Assembly (NCBI RefSeq): GCF_900113185.1
Contig: NZ_FOZD01000002.1
Coordinates: 558,001 to 622,000, forward strand
Length of the DNA: 64,000 nucleotides
Reading direction: 5' to 3'
Origin: Agromyces sp. CF514
GTDB lineage: Bacteria; Actinomycetota; Actinomycetes; Actinomycetales; Microbacteriaceae
The notes under the pieces are model-generated. The model was not told the DNA's origin and made no database searches. It worked only from the letters and a program-made list of their open reading frames with translations. The translations under genes and the position numbers were made by a program. This document shows, piece by piece, positions 37,689 to 46,782 of this stretch; positions within the stretch are counted from its first letter, which is position 1; each line of letters opens with the position of its first letter.

Positions 37689-38645
37689 TCAGAGCTTGCG
37701 CAGCAGCACGGTCGACACGGTGTGGTCGGCGCTCTTGCGGAGCACGAGCGAGGCTCGCGACCGGGTGGGCCGCACGTTCTGGAGCAGGTTGGGCTCGTTG
37801 ATGCTGCGCCAGATCTCGCTCGCGCGGGCGCGGGCCTCGTCTTCGGTGAGACTCGCGTAGCGGTGGAAGTACGAGCGCGGGTTCGTGAAGGCGCCGCGCT
37901 GGAGCTTGAGGAACCGCTCCTCGTACCAGCGCGCGATGTCGCTCGTGCGCGCGTCGACGTAGATCGAGAAGTCGAAGAGGTCGCTCACGGCGAGGCGGTG
38001 GCCGGGCCCGGGGGGCTGGAGCACGTTGAGGCCCTCGACGATGAGCACATCGGGTCGGCGCACCGTGATCTGCGCGTCGGGCACGATGTCGTAGGCCAGG
38101 TGCGAGTAGAAGGGGGCCCGCACCTCGGGGGCGCCGGCCTTCACCTCGCTGACGAAGCGCAGCAGCGCGCGACGGTCGTACGACTCGGGGAAGCCCTTGC
38201 GCGCCATGAGCCCGCGACGCTCGAGCTCGGCGTTCGGGAACAGGAACCCGTCGGTCGTGATGAGCTCGACGCGGGGCGTGTGCTCCCAACGGGCCAGGAG
38301 CTCGCGCAGCACGCGCGCGATGGTCGACTTGCCCACCGCGACCGAACCGGCGACGCCGATGACGAAGGGCGTGGTCTCGACGCGTTCGCGCAGGAACTCG
38401 CCGGTCGCGTTGCGCAGGGCCTTCGTGCCGCCGACGTAGAGGTTCAGCAACCGGCTGAGGGGCAGGTAGACCTCGGAGATCTCGCGCAGGTCGAGCGGTT
38501 CGCCGAGCCCGCGGAGCTGCACGATCTCGGTCTCGCTGAGCGGGGCGGGCACGGACGGCGCGAGCGCGGACCAGTCGGCGCGGGGGAGTTCCATGAACGG
38601 CGAGATCTGCGCGATGGGAGTCGACGAGGTCTGCGGATCCGGCAC
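37689..38645 (-). CDS. coaA: Pantothenate kinase, type I
   Basis: 318 residues on the minus strand. It phosphorylates pantothenate in the first step of coenzyme A synthesis. The P-loop GSVAVGKS is at about 100-107; [26 protein letters not shown] and [20 protein letters not shown] follow. I choose the GTG at 38645 because TAGACT ends exactly 6 nt before it; the next in-frame GTG upstream (38651) directly abuts that box. It is divergent from glmS and convergent with glmM. Confidence 0.96.
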   Translation of the reverse strand: MPDPQTSSTPIAQISPFMELPRADWSALAPSVPAPLSETEIVQLRGLGEPLDLREISEVYLPLSRLLNLYVGGTKALRNATGEFLRERVETTPFVIGVAGSVAVGKSTIARVLRELLARWEHTPRVELITTDGFLFPNAELERRGLMARKGFPESYDRRALLRFVSEVKAGAPEVRAPFYSHLAYDIVPDAQITVRRPDVLIVEGLNVLQPPGPGHRLAVSDLFDFSIYVDARTSDIARWYEERFLKLQRGAFTNPRSYFHRYASLTEDEARARASEIWRSINEPNLLQNVRPTRSRASLVLRKSADHTVSTVLLRKL

Positions 38646-38651
38646 CCGCAC

Positions 38652-38657
38652 AGTCTA
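38652..38657 (-). promoter_or_regulatory. -10 box, leaderless transcript of coaA
   Basis: TAGACT on the minus strand ends 6 nt before the GTG at 38645. Confidence 0.55.
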
Positions 38658-38767
38658 CTGTCGGCGTGCGCTCGCCCCGTGGCGGGGTGCTCGGGGCGCG
38701 TCCTCGGGCGCCCGCCCGCGGCATCCGCTCGCCGTGCTCGTGGAGCGACCGCTGAGCAGGCCCGACG

Positions 38768-38773
38768 TAGAAT
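38768..38773 (+). promoter_or_regulatory. -10 box, leaderless transcript of glmS
   Basis: TAGAAT ends 7 nt before the glmS ATG (38781). The ATG must be the true start because Cys2 is catalytic, so this site independently validates the 7-nt spacing. Confidence 0.65.
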
Positions 38774-38780
38774 CGAGCCC

Positions 38781-40631
38781 ATGTGTGGAATTGTCGGCTA
38801 CGTCGGGCAGCGCAACAGCGTCGACGTGCTCATGGGAGGCCTGAAGCGCCTCGAGTATCGCGGTTACGACTCGGCGGGAGTGGCCGTCGTCGATGACGAC
38901 GGTGCGATCGAGACGGCCAAGCGGGCCGGCAAGCTGCAGGTGCTCGCCGACGAGCTCGCCGCCCACCCGCTGCACGAGGGCCGCACCGGCATCGGGCACA
39001 CGCGGTGGGCGACCCACGGGGGGCCGACGGACCGCAACGCGCATCCGCACCTCGGCGACGAGGGGCGCCTCGCGCTCATCCACAACGGCATCATCGAGAA
39101 CTTCGCCGAGCTCAAGCAGGAGCTCCTCGACGAGGGCTTCGCGTTCGAGTCCGAGACCGACACCGAGGTCGCCGCCGTGCTGCTCGGCCGCGAGATGCAC
39201 CGCACGGGTGACCTGCGCGAGGCGTTCCGGCACGTCGTGAACCGCCTCGAGGGCGCGTTCACCCTGCTCGCCGTGCATCGCGACGCCCCCGGTCTCGTCG
39301 TCGGCGCGCGCCGCAACTCGCCGCTCGTGATCGGCCTCGGCGAGGGCGAGAACTTCTTCGGGTCGGATGTCGCGGCCTTCGTCGAGTACACGAAGCGCGC
39401 CGTGGCGATCGGGCAGGACCAGATCGTCGCGATCACGGCCGACGACGTGGTCGTCACCGACTTCGACGGCGCACCCGTCGAGGTGGAGCCGTTCGACGTC
39501 GCGTGGGACGCCTCGGCCGCCGAGAAGGGCGGCTGGTCCTCGTTCATGCGCAAGGAGGTCGCCGAGCAGCCCGATGCGGTCGCGAACACCGTCCGCGGGC
39601 GCATCGTCGACGGCGAGGTGCACATTCCGGAGCTCGAGTCGTTCGGCGACGACGAGCTCCGCGGCATCCGTCGCATCACGATCATCGCGTGCGGCACCGC
39701 GTCGTACGCGGGCCAGGTCGCGAAGTACGCGATCGAGCAGTGGGCGCGCGTTCCGGTCGAGGTCGAGCTCAGCCACGAGTTCCGCTACCGCGAGCCGGTC
39801 ATCGACGACGACACGCTCGTGCTCTCGATCAGCCAGTCGGGCGAGACGATGGACACGCTCATGGCCGTGAAGTACGCCCGTGAGCAGGGCGCCCGCACGA
39901 TCTCGATCTGCAACACGCAGGGCGCGACGATCCCGCGGGAGTCCGACGCGGTCGTGTACACGCATGCCGGCCCCGAGGTCGCGGTCGCGTCGACCAAGGC
40001 GTTCGTCGCCCAGATCACGGCGCTCTACCTCTTCGGCCTGCACCTGGCGCGCGTGCGCGGCACGATCCCGTCCGACGTGCTCGCGGCGGCACTGGGCGAG
40101 CTGCAGGCGGTCCCGGCCAAGCTCGAGACCGCGCTCGGCCAGTCGGCGCGGGTCGCCGAGCTCGCGCACTGGATGGCCGACACGCGATCGGTGCTCTTCC
40201 TCGGTCGCCATGTGGGCTATCCGATCGCGATGGAGGGTGCGCTGAAGCTCAAGGAGCTCGCGTACATCCACGCCGAGGGCTTCGCCGCGGGCGAGTTGAA
40301 GCACGGCCCCATCGCGCTGATCGAACCGGGCCAGCCGGTGTTCGTGATCGTGCCGAGCCCGCGGGGTTCGGCGAACCTGCACTCGAAGGTCGTCTCGAAC
40401 ATCCAGGAGATCCGGGCGCGCGGTGCCCGGGTCATCGCGATCGCCGAAGAGGGTGACGCAGCGGTGCTCCCGTACGCCGACGAGGTCATCCGGATCCCGC
40501 TCGCGGCGCCCCTGTTCGAACCGCTGCTCGCGGTCGTGCCACTGCAGGTGTTCGCGATGGAGCTCTCGCAGGCGAAGGGCCTCGACGTCGACCAGCCGCG
40601 CAACCTCGCCAAGTCGGTGACGGTGGAGTGA
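38781..40631 (+). CDS. glmS: Glucosamine-6-phosphate synthase (isomerising)
   Basis: 616 residues. It makes glucosamine-6-phosphate from fructose-6-phosphate and glutamine, the entry to amino-sugar and peptidoglycan synthesis. The N-terminal glutaminase begins with the nucleophile Cys2 (MCGIVGYVGQ) and has RLEYRGYDSAGVAVV and GIGHTRWATHGGPTDRNAHP. Two SIS domains follow (ACGTASYAGQVAKYAIE, then SQSGETMDTLMAVKYA). The C-terminus NLAKSVTVE has the catalytic lysine. No glmS ribozyme-like leader is possible because the mRNA appears leaderless. Confidence 0.97.
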   Translation: MCGIVGYVGQRNSVDVLMGGLKRLEYRGYDSAGVAVVDDDGAIETAKRAGKLQVLADELAAHPLHEGRTGIGHTRWATHGGPTDRNAHPHLGDEGRLALIHNGIIENFAELKQELLDEGFAFESETDTEVAAVLLGREMHRTGDLREAFRHVVNRLEGAFTLLAVHRDAPGLVVGARRNSPLVIGLGEGENFFGSDVAAFVEYTKRAVAIGQDQIVAITADDVVVTDFDGAPVEVEPFDVAWDASAAEKGGWSSFMRKEVAEQPDAVANTVRGRIVDGEVHIPELESFGDDELRGIRRITIIACGTASYAGQVAKYAIEQWARVPVEVELSHEFRYREPVIDDDTLVLSISQSGETMDTLMAVKYAREQGARTISICNTQGATIPRESDAVVYTHAGPEVAVASTKAFVAQITALYLFGLHLARVRGTIPSDVLAAALGELQAVPAKLETALGQSARVAELAHWMADTRSVLFLGRHVGYPIAMEGALKLKELAYIHAEGFAAGELKHGPIALIEPGQPVFVIVPSPRGSANLHSKVVSNIQEIRARGARVIAIAEEGDAAVLPYADEVIRIPLAAPLFEPLLAVVPLQVFAMELSQAKGLDVDQPRNLAKSVTVE

Positions 40632-40647
40632 CGTCGGGGGTGTTCGC

Positions 40648-41013
40648 GTGATCGTCGGCATCGGCATCGACGTGGTCGACATCGTCCGCTTCGAGCGGTC
40701 GATCGCGCGGACCCCCGCGCTCGTCGATCGCCTGTTCGCCGAGAGCGAACGCGGCAGGCCGGCGCGGTCCCTGGCCGCCCGGTTCGCGGCCAAGGAGTCG
40801 CTCATCAAGGCGCTCGGCGGCCACGCCGTCGTGCGCTGGCACGAGATGAAGGTCGTCCAGGACGCCGAGGGCAACCCCGACTTCGAGCTCAGCGGGGGCC
40901 TCGCCGATCACGTCGCCGCGCTCGGCATCGACCGCGTGCACCTGTCGATGAGCCACGACGCGGGCATCGCGAGCGCCTTCGTGATCCTCGAGTCGAGCGG
41001 AGCCGCCGCATGA
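40648..41013 (+). CDS. acpS: Holo-[acyl-carrier-protein] synthase
   Basis: 121 residues. It transfers phosphopantetheine from CoA to acyl carrier protein. The two metal-binding signatures are present: GIGIDVVDIVRFERSI (Asp) and RFAAKESLIKALGG (Glu). MSHDAGIASAFVILE ends the fold. The GTG start lies 16 nt after glmS, and the stop overlaps alr by 4 bases. Its CoA-derived substrate links it to the nearby coaA. Confidence 0.95.
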   Translation: MIVGIGIDVVDIVRFERSIARTPALVDRLFAESERGRPARSLAARFAAKESLIKALGGHAVVRWHEMKVVQDAEGNPDFELSGGLADHVAALGIDRVHLSMSHDAGIASAFVILESSGAAA

Positions 41014-42158
41014 ACGAGCACGCCGCGAACGCATCCTTCCGCGAGGCCGTCGTCGACCTCGACGCCGTGCGCGCGAACGTCGCGACGCTCGCCGCGCAGG
41101 TCGCCCCTGCCGAGATCATGGCCGTCGTGAAGGCGAACGCGTACGGCCACGGCGCCGTGCCGGTCGCGCACGCGGCCCTCGACGGCGGCGCGACCTGGCT
41201 CGGCGTCGCCGACCTCGACGAGGCCTTCGAACTGCGCGCCGCGGGCATCACCGCGCCCGTGCTCGCGTGGCTGCACGGACCCGACGCATCGTTCGCCGAG
41301 GCGATCGCGGGCGACGTCGACCTCGGCGTGTCGTCGATCGACCAGCTCCGACGCATCTCGGATGCCGCGGGCGGCCACGGCCCGTCGGGCGGGCGCGCCT
41401 CGGTGCACCTGAAGATCGACACGGGGCTCAGCCGGAACGGCGTGCCCCCCGAGGAGTGGGTCGAGGCGGTGGCGTTCGCCGCGATCCTCGAGGCGCAGGG
41501 CCGCATCCGCGTGCGTGGCGTCTTCAGCCACCTCGCCAACACCGACGACGCCGCCGACCGCGCGCAGCTCGCCGCCTTCGACGACGCGCTCGCCGCGGCA
41601 TCCGCTGCCGGGCTCGACCCCGAGCTGCGACACCTGGCCTCGACGGCCGCAGCCCTGCGCATGCCCGCCTCGCGATTCGACCTCGTGCGAGCGGGCATCG
41701 GCACCTACGGCATCCCGCCCTACGGCGACGGCACCACCTCGGCCGACCTCGGCCTGCGCCCCGTGATGACCCTGCGCGCGTGCGTCGCCGCGGTGCGCCG
41801 CGTCGAGGCGGGCGTCGGCGTCTCGTACAGCCACACGTGGCGCGCCGAATGCCCCACGACCCTCGCCCTCGTGCCGCTCGGCTATGCGGACGGCATCCCG
41901 CGTCAGGCGTCGGGCCGCGCCGAGGTGCTCCTCGCGGGTCGACGGCGGCCGATCGTCGGACGCATCGCGATGGACCAGTTCGTGGTCGACGCCGGCGACG
42001 CCGAGGTCGCGGTGGGCGACGAGGTCGTGCTGTTCGGCGACCCGCAGACGGGTGCGCCCTCGGCCGACGACTGGGCCGACGCCGCCGACACGATCGGCTA
42101 CGAGATCGTCACGCGCATCGGCCATCGCGTGCCCCGCACCTACACGGGGCGCGCATGA
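41010..42158 (+). CDS. alr: Alanine racemase
   Basis: 382 residues. It makes D-alanine for peptidoglycan. The PLP lysine is Lys41 in VVKANAYGHGAVPVAHAAL; the catalytic Tyr lies in GVGVSYSHTW, and RPIVGRIAMDQFVVDAGD and GTYGIPPYG are typical. The ATG overlaps the acpS stop and the stop overlaps tsaE, so acpS-alr-tsaE are translationally coupled. Confidence 0.97.
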   Translation: MNEHAANASFREAVVDLDAVRANVATLAAQVAPAEIMAVVKANAYGHGAVPVAHAALDGGATWLGVADLDEAFELRAAGITAPVLAWLHGPDASFAEAIAGDVDLGVSSIDQLRRISDAAGGHGPSGGRASVHLKIDTGLSRNGVPPEEWVEAVAFAAILEAQGRIRVRGVFSHLANTDDAADRAQLAAFDDALAAASAAGLDPELRHLASTAAALRMPASRFDLVRAGIGTYGIPPYGDGTTSADLGLRPVMTLRACVAAVRRVEAGVGVSYSHTWRAECPTTLALVPLGYADGIPRQASGRAEVLLAGRRRPIVGRIAMDQFVVDAGDAEVAVGDEVVLFGDPQTGAPSADDWADAADTIGYEIVTRIGHRVPRTYTGRA

Positions 42159-42676
42159 GGCGCATCGAGGTCGCGGATGCCGCGGCCATGGAGGAGTTCG
42201 GCCGCGAGCTCGGCGCCGGGCTGACGGCCGGCGACCTGCTCGTGCTCTCCGGGCCGCTCGGCGCGGGCAAGACGACCCTGACCCGCGGGCTCGGCGCCGG
42301 CCTCGGCGTGCGCGGACCCGTGCAGTCGCCGACCTTCGTGCTCGCCCGCACCCATCCGAGCCTCGTGGGCGGGGCGCCGCTCGTGCACGTCGATGCCTAC
42401 CGACTCGGCAGCGCCGAGCTCGTCGAGGACCTCGACCTCGACTTCGCGCGCTCGGTCGTGGTCGTCGAGTGGGGCTCCGGCCTCGTCGACGACGTGAGTG
42501 AGTCGTGGCTCGAGGTCGACATCGAGCGGCCGCAGGGTGCGGCCGTGACGGAGGCCGGCACCGGCGCAGGCAGCGACTCCGACGCCGAGCTCCTGGGCGC
42601 CGACGAGCCCCGCGTCGTCACGGTGCGCGGCTTCGGACCGCGCTGGGCGGGCACCGCCTACGCCGACGCTCGGTAG
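42155..42676 (+). CDS. tsaE: tRNA t6A biosynthesis ATPase TsaE
   Basis: 173 residues. TsaE is the ATPase that acts with TsaB and TsaD to make N6-threonylcarbamoyl-adenosine at tRNA A37. The Walker A motif is GPLGAGKTTLTRGLG; QSPTFVLARTHP and HVDAYRLGSAELVEDLDLD are typical. An extra loop near the C-terminus (GTGAGSDSDAELLGADEPR) is not part of the core family. The ATG overlaps the alr stop. Confidence 0.95.
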   Translation: MRRIEVADAAAMEEFGRELGAGLTAGDLLVLSGPLGAGKTTLTRGLGAGLGVRGPVQSPTFVLARTHPSLVGGAPLVHVDAYRLGSAELVEDLDLDFARSVVVVEWGSGLVDDVSESWLEVDIERPQGAAVTEAGTGAGSDSDAELLGADEPRVVTVRGFGPRWAGTAYADAR

Positions 42677-42679
42677 GCT
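42674..42679 (+). promoter_or_regulatory. -10 box, leaderless internal promoter of tsaB
   Basis: TAGGCT overlaps the tsaE stop codon and ends 6 nt before the tsaB ATG. It gives tsaB-rimI-tsaD its own transcript in addition to read-through. Confidence 0.5.
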
Positions 42680-42685
42680 TGGACC

Positions 42686-43306
42686 ATGCTGCTCGCGATC
42701 GACACCTCGACGGGCACGAGCGTCGCCGTCGTCGACCACGACGCCGGGGTGATCGCCGAGGTCGGCACGGCCGACACCATGCGGCACGCCGAGGTCGTTG
42801 GCGAACTCATCCGCGAGGCGCTCGAGTTCGCGCACGTCCGGCCGGGCCGGCTCTCGGGCGTCGCCGCCGGCATGGGGCCGGGGCCGTTCACCGGTCTGCG
42901 CGTCGGCATCGCCGCGGCGCACGCGTTCGCGGTCGGCATCCGCAAGCCCTTCGTGCCCGTGGTGAGCCACGACGCAGTGGCGTTCACGTGGTACCGCGAC
43001 GGTGGTTCGGGCCCGATGCAGGTCGTGACCGACGCTCGCCGCCGCGAGTTCGCGGTGTCCGCGTACGACGGCCTCGATGCCGACGGGCTGCCGATCCGCG
43101 TGCACGGGCCTGCCCTGCACCCTCGTGACGACGTGCCCGAGCGCACGGGCACGCGCCTCGACGCCGCCATCGTCTCTGCAGGCGGCATCGGCATGGTCGC
43201 CGAGCTGGCCTTCGCCGCCGGGCGCCTGCCGCTCACGGGCGACGCGCCGCTCTACCTCAGGGCGCCCGACGTGACGCCCTCCGCCGGGAAGCGCGTGCTG
43301 CGATGA
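42686..43306 (+). CDS. tsaB: t6A biosynthesis protein TsaB
   Basis: 206 residues. TsaB is the non-catalytic partner that stabilises TsaD. It has the ASKHA-fold start ([20 protein letters not shown]) and [19 protein letters not shown], the segment most typical of the family. The C-terminal half is shorter and less conserved. The start is 9 nt after tsaE, and its stop overlaps rimI by 4 bases. Confidence 0.95.
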   Translation: MLLAIDTSTGTSVAVVDHDAGVIAEVGTADTMRHAEVVGELIREALEFAHVRPGRLSGVAAGMGPGPFTGLRVGIAAAHAFAVGIRKPFVPVVSHDAVAFTWYRDGGSGPMQVVTDARRREFAVSAYDGLDADGLPIRVHGPALHPRDDVPERTGTRLDAAIVSAGGIGMVAELAFAAGRLPLTGDAPLYLRAPDVTPSAGKRVLR

Positions 43307-43884
43307 GCGTGTTCATGCGGCGCGCGCGCCTTTCCGACGTCGATGCGATCATGCTGCTCGAGCGCGCGACGTTCATCACCGACGCCTGGTCCGAGGACCT
43401 GATGCGGGCCGAGATCTCGGGCGAGCACGGCTACTACCTCGTCGCCGTCGACGAGGAGGCCGAGCCCGAACGGCGCCTCATGGGGTATGCGGGCCTGTAT
43501 GCCCCGGCGGGCACGGGCGACGCCGACGTGCAGACCATCGCGGTCGCACCGTTCACACGCGGCGTCGGGCTCGGGCGCGGCCTCATGCACGCGCTCATCA
43601 CGCACGCCCGCCGCGTGCACGTCTCGCGGGTCTTCCTCGAGGTGCGCGCCGACAACCCGATCGCCAAGGCGCTCTACGAGTCGCTCGGCTTCGTCGAGAT
43701 CGGGGTGCGCAAGGGCTACTACCAGCCCGACGGCGTCGATGCGATCAGCATGCGGCTCGACGTGCCCGAGGCGGTGGCGCAGCCCGCCGCGGGCGGAAGC
43801 GGCGCCCGGCACGGCCGCCCCGCGGCATCCGGGCCCGCATCGAAGCCGGCGAACCCCGCGTCGCCCGCCGGAGGAGCGAGATGA
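43303..43884 (+). CDS. rimI: Ribosomal-protein-S18-alanine N-acetyltransferase
   Basis: 193 residues; the GNAT core is about 150. It acetylates the S18 N-terminus in E. coli. The acetyl-CoA loop is [15 protein letters not shown] and the C-terminal part reads [29 protein letters not shown]. The last 40 or so residues are a disordered Gly/Ala/Pro tail. Its place between tsaB and tsaD is the conserved actinobacterial order. It overlaps both neighbours by 4 bases. Confidence 0.93.
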   Translation: MSVFMRRARLSDVDAIMLLERATFITDAWSEDLMRAEISGEHGYYLVAVDEEAEPERRLMGYAGLYAPAGTGDADVQTIAVAPFTRGVGLGRGLMHALITHARRVHVSRVFLEVRADNPIAKALYESLGFVEIGVRKGYYQPDGVDAISMRLDVPEAVAQPAAGGSGARHGRPAASGPASKPANPASPAGGAR

Positions 43885-44936
43885 ACCGCGAAGCCCCCCT
43901 CGTGCTCGGCATCGAGACCTCGTGCGACGAGACCGGCATCGGCATCGTCCGCGGCACCGAGCTGCTCGCGAACGTCATCGCCTCGTCGATGGACGAGCAC
44001 GCGCGCTACGGCGGCGTCGTGCCCGAGGTCGCGGCCCGCGCCCACCTCGAGGCGCTCGGGCCGAGCATCGAGGCCGCGCTCGAGGCATCCGGAGTCTCCC
44101 TCGACGAGCTCGACGCCGTGGCCGTCACCAGCGGACCCGGCCTCGCCGGAGCGCTCATGGTCGGCGTCGGCGCGGCCAAGGCGCTCGCGCTCGCGCTCGA
44201 GAAGCCGATCTACGCCGTCAACCACCTCGTCGGACACGTCGGCGCCGACCTGCTCGATGCCGAGGCGCCCCTCGAGACGCCCACGGTCGCGTTGCTGGTG
44301 TCCGGCGGGCACACCTCGCTGCTGCTCGTGCGCGACCTCGTCTCGGACGTGGAGCTGCTGGGCGAGACGATCGACGATGCCGCGGGCGAGGCCTTCGACA
44401 AGGTCGCGCGCGTGCTCGGGCTGCCCTACCCGGGCGGGCCCGAGATCGACCGCGCCGCGATCGGCGGCGACCCGAACGCGATCCGCTTCCCGCGAGGCCT
44501 CACACAGCCGAAGGACCAGGCGGCGCATCGCTACGACTTCAGCTTCTCGGGCCTGAAGACCGCGGTGGCGCGCTGGGTCGAGCAGCGCGAGGCGGCCGGC
44601 GAGCCCGTGCCCGTCGCCGATGTCGCCGCGAGCTTCCGCGAGGCCGTCGCCGACGTGCTCGTGACCAAGGCGATCGCCGCATGCACCGAGCTCGGGGTGC
44701 CGCGCCTGCTGCTCGGCGGCGGCGTGGTCGCCAACGCCCGTCTCCGCGAGCTCGCGCAGGAGCGGGCGGATGCCGCGGGCGTAGCGCTGCGCGTCCCGCC
44801 GCTCTCGCTCTGCACCGACAACGGGGCGATGATCGCCGCGCTCGGGTCGCAGCTCATCATGGCCGGGCACGACCCGTCGGGACTCGCGTTCGGCGCCGAC
44901 TCGACGCTGCCGGCGACCGAGATCCAGGTCGCCTGA
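43881..44936 (+). CDS. tsaD: tRNA t6A transferase TsaD
   Basis: 351 residues. TsaD transfers the threonylcarbamoyl group to tRNA A37. Metal-binding histidines lie in [13 protein letters not shown] (H-x3-H). Other signatures are [49 protein letters not shown] and [14 protein letters not shown]. The start overlaps the rimI stop. It is the end of the acpS-to-tsaD run; a hairpin follows at 44944. Confidence 0.97.
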   Translation: MNREAPLVLGIETSCDETGIGIVRGTELLANVIASSMDEHARYGGVVPEVAARAHLEALGPSIEAALEASGVSLDELDAVAVTSGPGLAGALMVGVGAAKALALALEKPIYAVNHLVGHVGADLLDAEAPLETPTVALLVSGGHTSLLLVRDLVSDVELLGETIDDAAGEAFDKVARVLGLPYPGGPEIDRAAIGGDPNAIRFPRGLTQPKDQAAHRYDFSFSGLKTAVARWVEQREAAGEPVPVADVAASFREAVADVLVTKAIAACTELGVPRLLLGGGVVANARLRELAQERADAAGVALRVPPLSLCTDNGAMIAALGSQLIMAGHDPSGLAFGADSTLPATEIQVA

Positions 44937-44943
44937 GCCGCGC

Positions 44944-44964
44944 CCGACCGCGCCATGCGGTCGG
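44944..44964 (+). terminator. Hairpin after tsaD
   Basis: CCGACCGC, loop GCCAT and the exact complement form an 8-bp GC stem. There is no U-run, so termination efficiency is uncertain. Confidence 0.45.
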
Positions 44965-45090
44965 CGGCATGGGGTGTGCTCGATCCTGCGACAGCGCTAA
45001 AGTGGCGAACGGGGGCGGATGTCGCTCCTGCACGCATTCGAGCCGACACGGTTGTCCCATCGTGGCCGGTACAGCATCGAGGAGATCACC

Positions 45091-45540
45091 GTGAGCGATC
45101 CGAACCTTCCCAACCAGTCCGACCCGACGCCCGAGGTTCCGGCAGCGCCTCCCGCACCGCCTGCCCCGCCCGCGTACACGGCCCCCGCGGCTCCGGCTGC
45201 GCCCGCGGCTCCGGCTGCGCCCGCGTACGGCGCACCCGCCTACGACGCCTCGGCGCCCGCCTACGGCGCACCGACGCCGGCCAAGACCAACGTGCTCGCG
45301 ATCGTCTCGCTCGTCGCCTCGCTCGTGGGCTTCTTCACGGGCATCGGCTTCCTCGTCGGCATCGTCTGCGGCCACATCTCGATCAGCCAGATCAAGAAGA
45401 CCGCCGAGCAGGGCCGCGGCATGGCCGTCGCCGGCCTCGTGATCGGGTACATCGGCCTCGTGATCTCGATCATCCTCACGATCGTGTTCATCGTGCTCAT
45501 CGCGATCGCGGCGTCGTACGACTCCTACAGCACGTACTGA
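45091..45540 (+). CDS. Proline-rich DUF4190-type membrane protein
   Basis: 149 residues. The N-terminal 65 residues are Pro/Ala/Tyr-rich (PAPPAPPAYTAPAAPAAPAA), followed by two hydrophobic segments typical of DUF4190 (NVLAIVSLVASLVGFFTGIG, then GMAVAGLVIGYIGLVISIIL). The linker HISISQIKKTAEQGRG is conserved. The start GTG at 45091 has GAGGAG 6 nt upstream and gives the same MSDPN beginning as the next gene, so the longer frame is rejected. TAAAGT at 44999-45004 may be the -10. Function unknown; it probably anchors a surface-exposed or cytosolic tail at the membrane. Confidence 0.85.
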   Translation: MSDPNLPNQSDPTPEVPAAPPAPPAPPAYTAPAAPAAPAAPAAPAYGAPAYDASAPAYGAPTPAKTNVLAIVSLVASLVGFFTGIGFLVGIVCGHISISQIKKTAEQGRGMAVAGLVIGYIGLVISIILTIVFIVLIAIAASYDSYSTY

Positions 45541-45568
45541 TCCGCCTCCCCTCACGAAAGGTCGAACC

Positions 45569-46249
45569 ATGAGCGATCCGAACCCTCCGGCCGACGGGGC
45601 CGACGCGAAGGCCCCCGGCGGTCCCGACGCTGCGGCCGCGGCGCCCGGGGCCGCTGCATCCACGCCGTCCGAGGCTGCGGCGTCCACGCCCGACGTGCCC
45701 GAGGTTCCGAGCGTGCCAGAGGTTCCCGGCGCGCCGACGACGCCGGCTGCGCCCGAGCCTCCGGCGCCGCCCGCACCGCCGGCTCCGCCCGCACCGCCGG
45801 CCTACGGCGCGCCCGTGGCGCCGCCTGCCGCCCAGCCGCCCTACGGCGGCGCACCCTCGGCGCCTCCCGCCTACGGTGCAGCGGTGCCGCCCGCCGCGGC
45901 TCCCGCGTACGGTGCTCCGGCGGCGGCCCCGGCTGCCAACGCCTATCAGTCGGGTGCGCCCGCGAAGCCCACGCCCGTGTACAGCCTCATCTCGCTCATC
46001 GCGGGAATCGTGGGCCTCGTGGGCTTCTTCGTGGTGTTCATCCCCTTCGTCGGCGGCATCATGCAGCTGCTCATCCCGGCCGCCGCAGTCGTGCTCGGCT
46101 TCATCGGCCGCAAGCGCGAGCCCGCGGCGAAGGGCATGTGGCTCACCGGCATCATCCTCGGGTTCGTCGGCGTCGCGATCGGCCTCATCTCGTTGCTGTT
46201 CTGGGCGATCATCTTCGCCTCCGCGTCGAACTCGGTCTACTACTACTGA
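45569..46249 (+). CDS. Proline-rich DUF4190-type membrane protein, paralog
   Basis: 226 residues, similar in plan to the gene just upstream: the same start (MSDPNPP) and a longer Pro/Ala/Gly/Tyr-rich region (about 1-130, with repeated AYGAP units). Two hydrophobic segments follow (VYSLISLIAGIVGLVGFFVV, GMWLTGIILGFVGVAIGLIS) separated by GRKREPAAK, and it ends in YYY. AAAGG precedes the ATG. It is probably a tandem duplicate of the 45091 gene that diverged. Function unknown. Confidence 0.85.
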   Translation: MSDPNPPADGADAKAPGGPDAAAAAPGAAASTPSEAAASTPDVPEVPSVPEVPGAPTTPAAPEPPAPPAPPAPPAPPAYGAPVAPPAAQPPYGGAPSAPPAYGAAVPPAAAPAYGAPAAAPAANAYQSGAPAKPTPVYSLISLIAGIVGLVGFFVVFIPFVGGIMQLLIPAAAVVLGFIGRKREPAAKGMWLTGIILGFVGVAIGLISLLFWAIIFASASNSVYYY

Positions 46250-46251
46250 CC

Positions 46252-46782
46252 GTGACCGACCTGCCCGCTGAACCACCGCGACCCGGTCCGGTCCCGGATG
46301 CCTCGCCCGAGGCATCCGGGACCGAACCGGCGCGGCCGCCCATCGACGAGTCGGCGCTCCGGGCCGCCGCGCCGTCGACCGATGGGGTGACCCTGCCGAT
46401 GGCCGTCGCGCCGCGCCAGTGGGACATGCCGCTCGACACCGGTGAGCTGCGCACCGTCCCGACGGGTCAGCTGCTCATCGTGCACCGACCCGAGGCGTTC
46501 GCCGAGGCATCCGAAGAGGTCGAAGAAGAGGAGACCCAGCGGCGGGTCTACAGCTGGGTCGGTGCCGTCCTGGGCGTGATCGGCGCGGCGGCTTCGCTCT
46601 TCGTCGGGTGGATGCTGCCCCTCTCGATCGTCGCGATCATCTTCGGCGTGCTCGGTCTGCGGCGCGAGGAGACGGGGCGCACGCTCGCGTTCGTCGCGAT
46701 CGGCACCGGAGTCGGCGGACTCGTGTTCTCGGCCGTCTGGATCGGCTACTACGCGATCGTGTTCGGCACGCTTCAGATCTGA
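46252..46782 (+). CDS. Third DUF4190-like membrane protein
   Basis: 176 residues from a GTG 2 nt after the previous stop. It has a proline-rich N-terminus, an acidic patch (EASEEVEEEETQRRVYSWV) and two hydrophobic segments joined by the short loop GLRRE (WVGAVLGVIGAAASLFVGWM, then FVAIGTGVGGLVFSAVWIGY). This is the same two-helix plan as its two upstream neighbours but is the most divergent. It slightly overlaps the convergent methyltransferase gene (10 bp). Function unknown. Confidence 0.8.
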   Translation: MTDLPAEPPRPGPVPDASPEASGTEPARPPIDESALRAAAPSTDGVTLPMAVAPRQWDMPLDTGELRTVPTGQLLIVHRPEAFAEASEEVEEEETQRRVYSWVGAVLGVIGAAASLFVGWMLPLSIVAIIFGVLGLRREETGRTLAFVAIGTGVGGLVFSAVWIGYYAIVFGTLQI

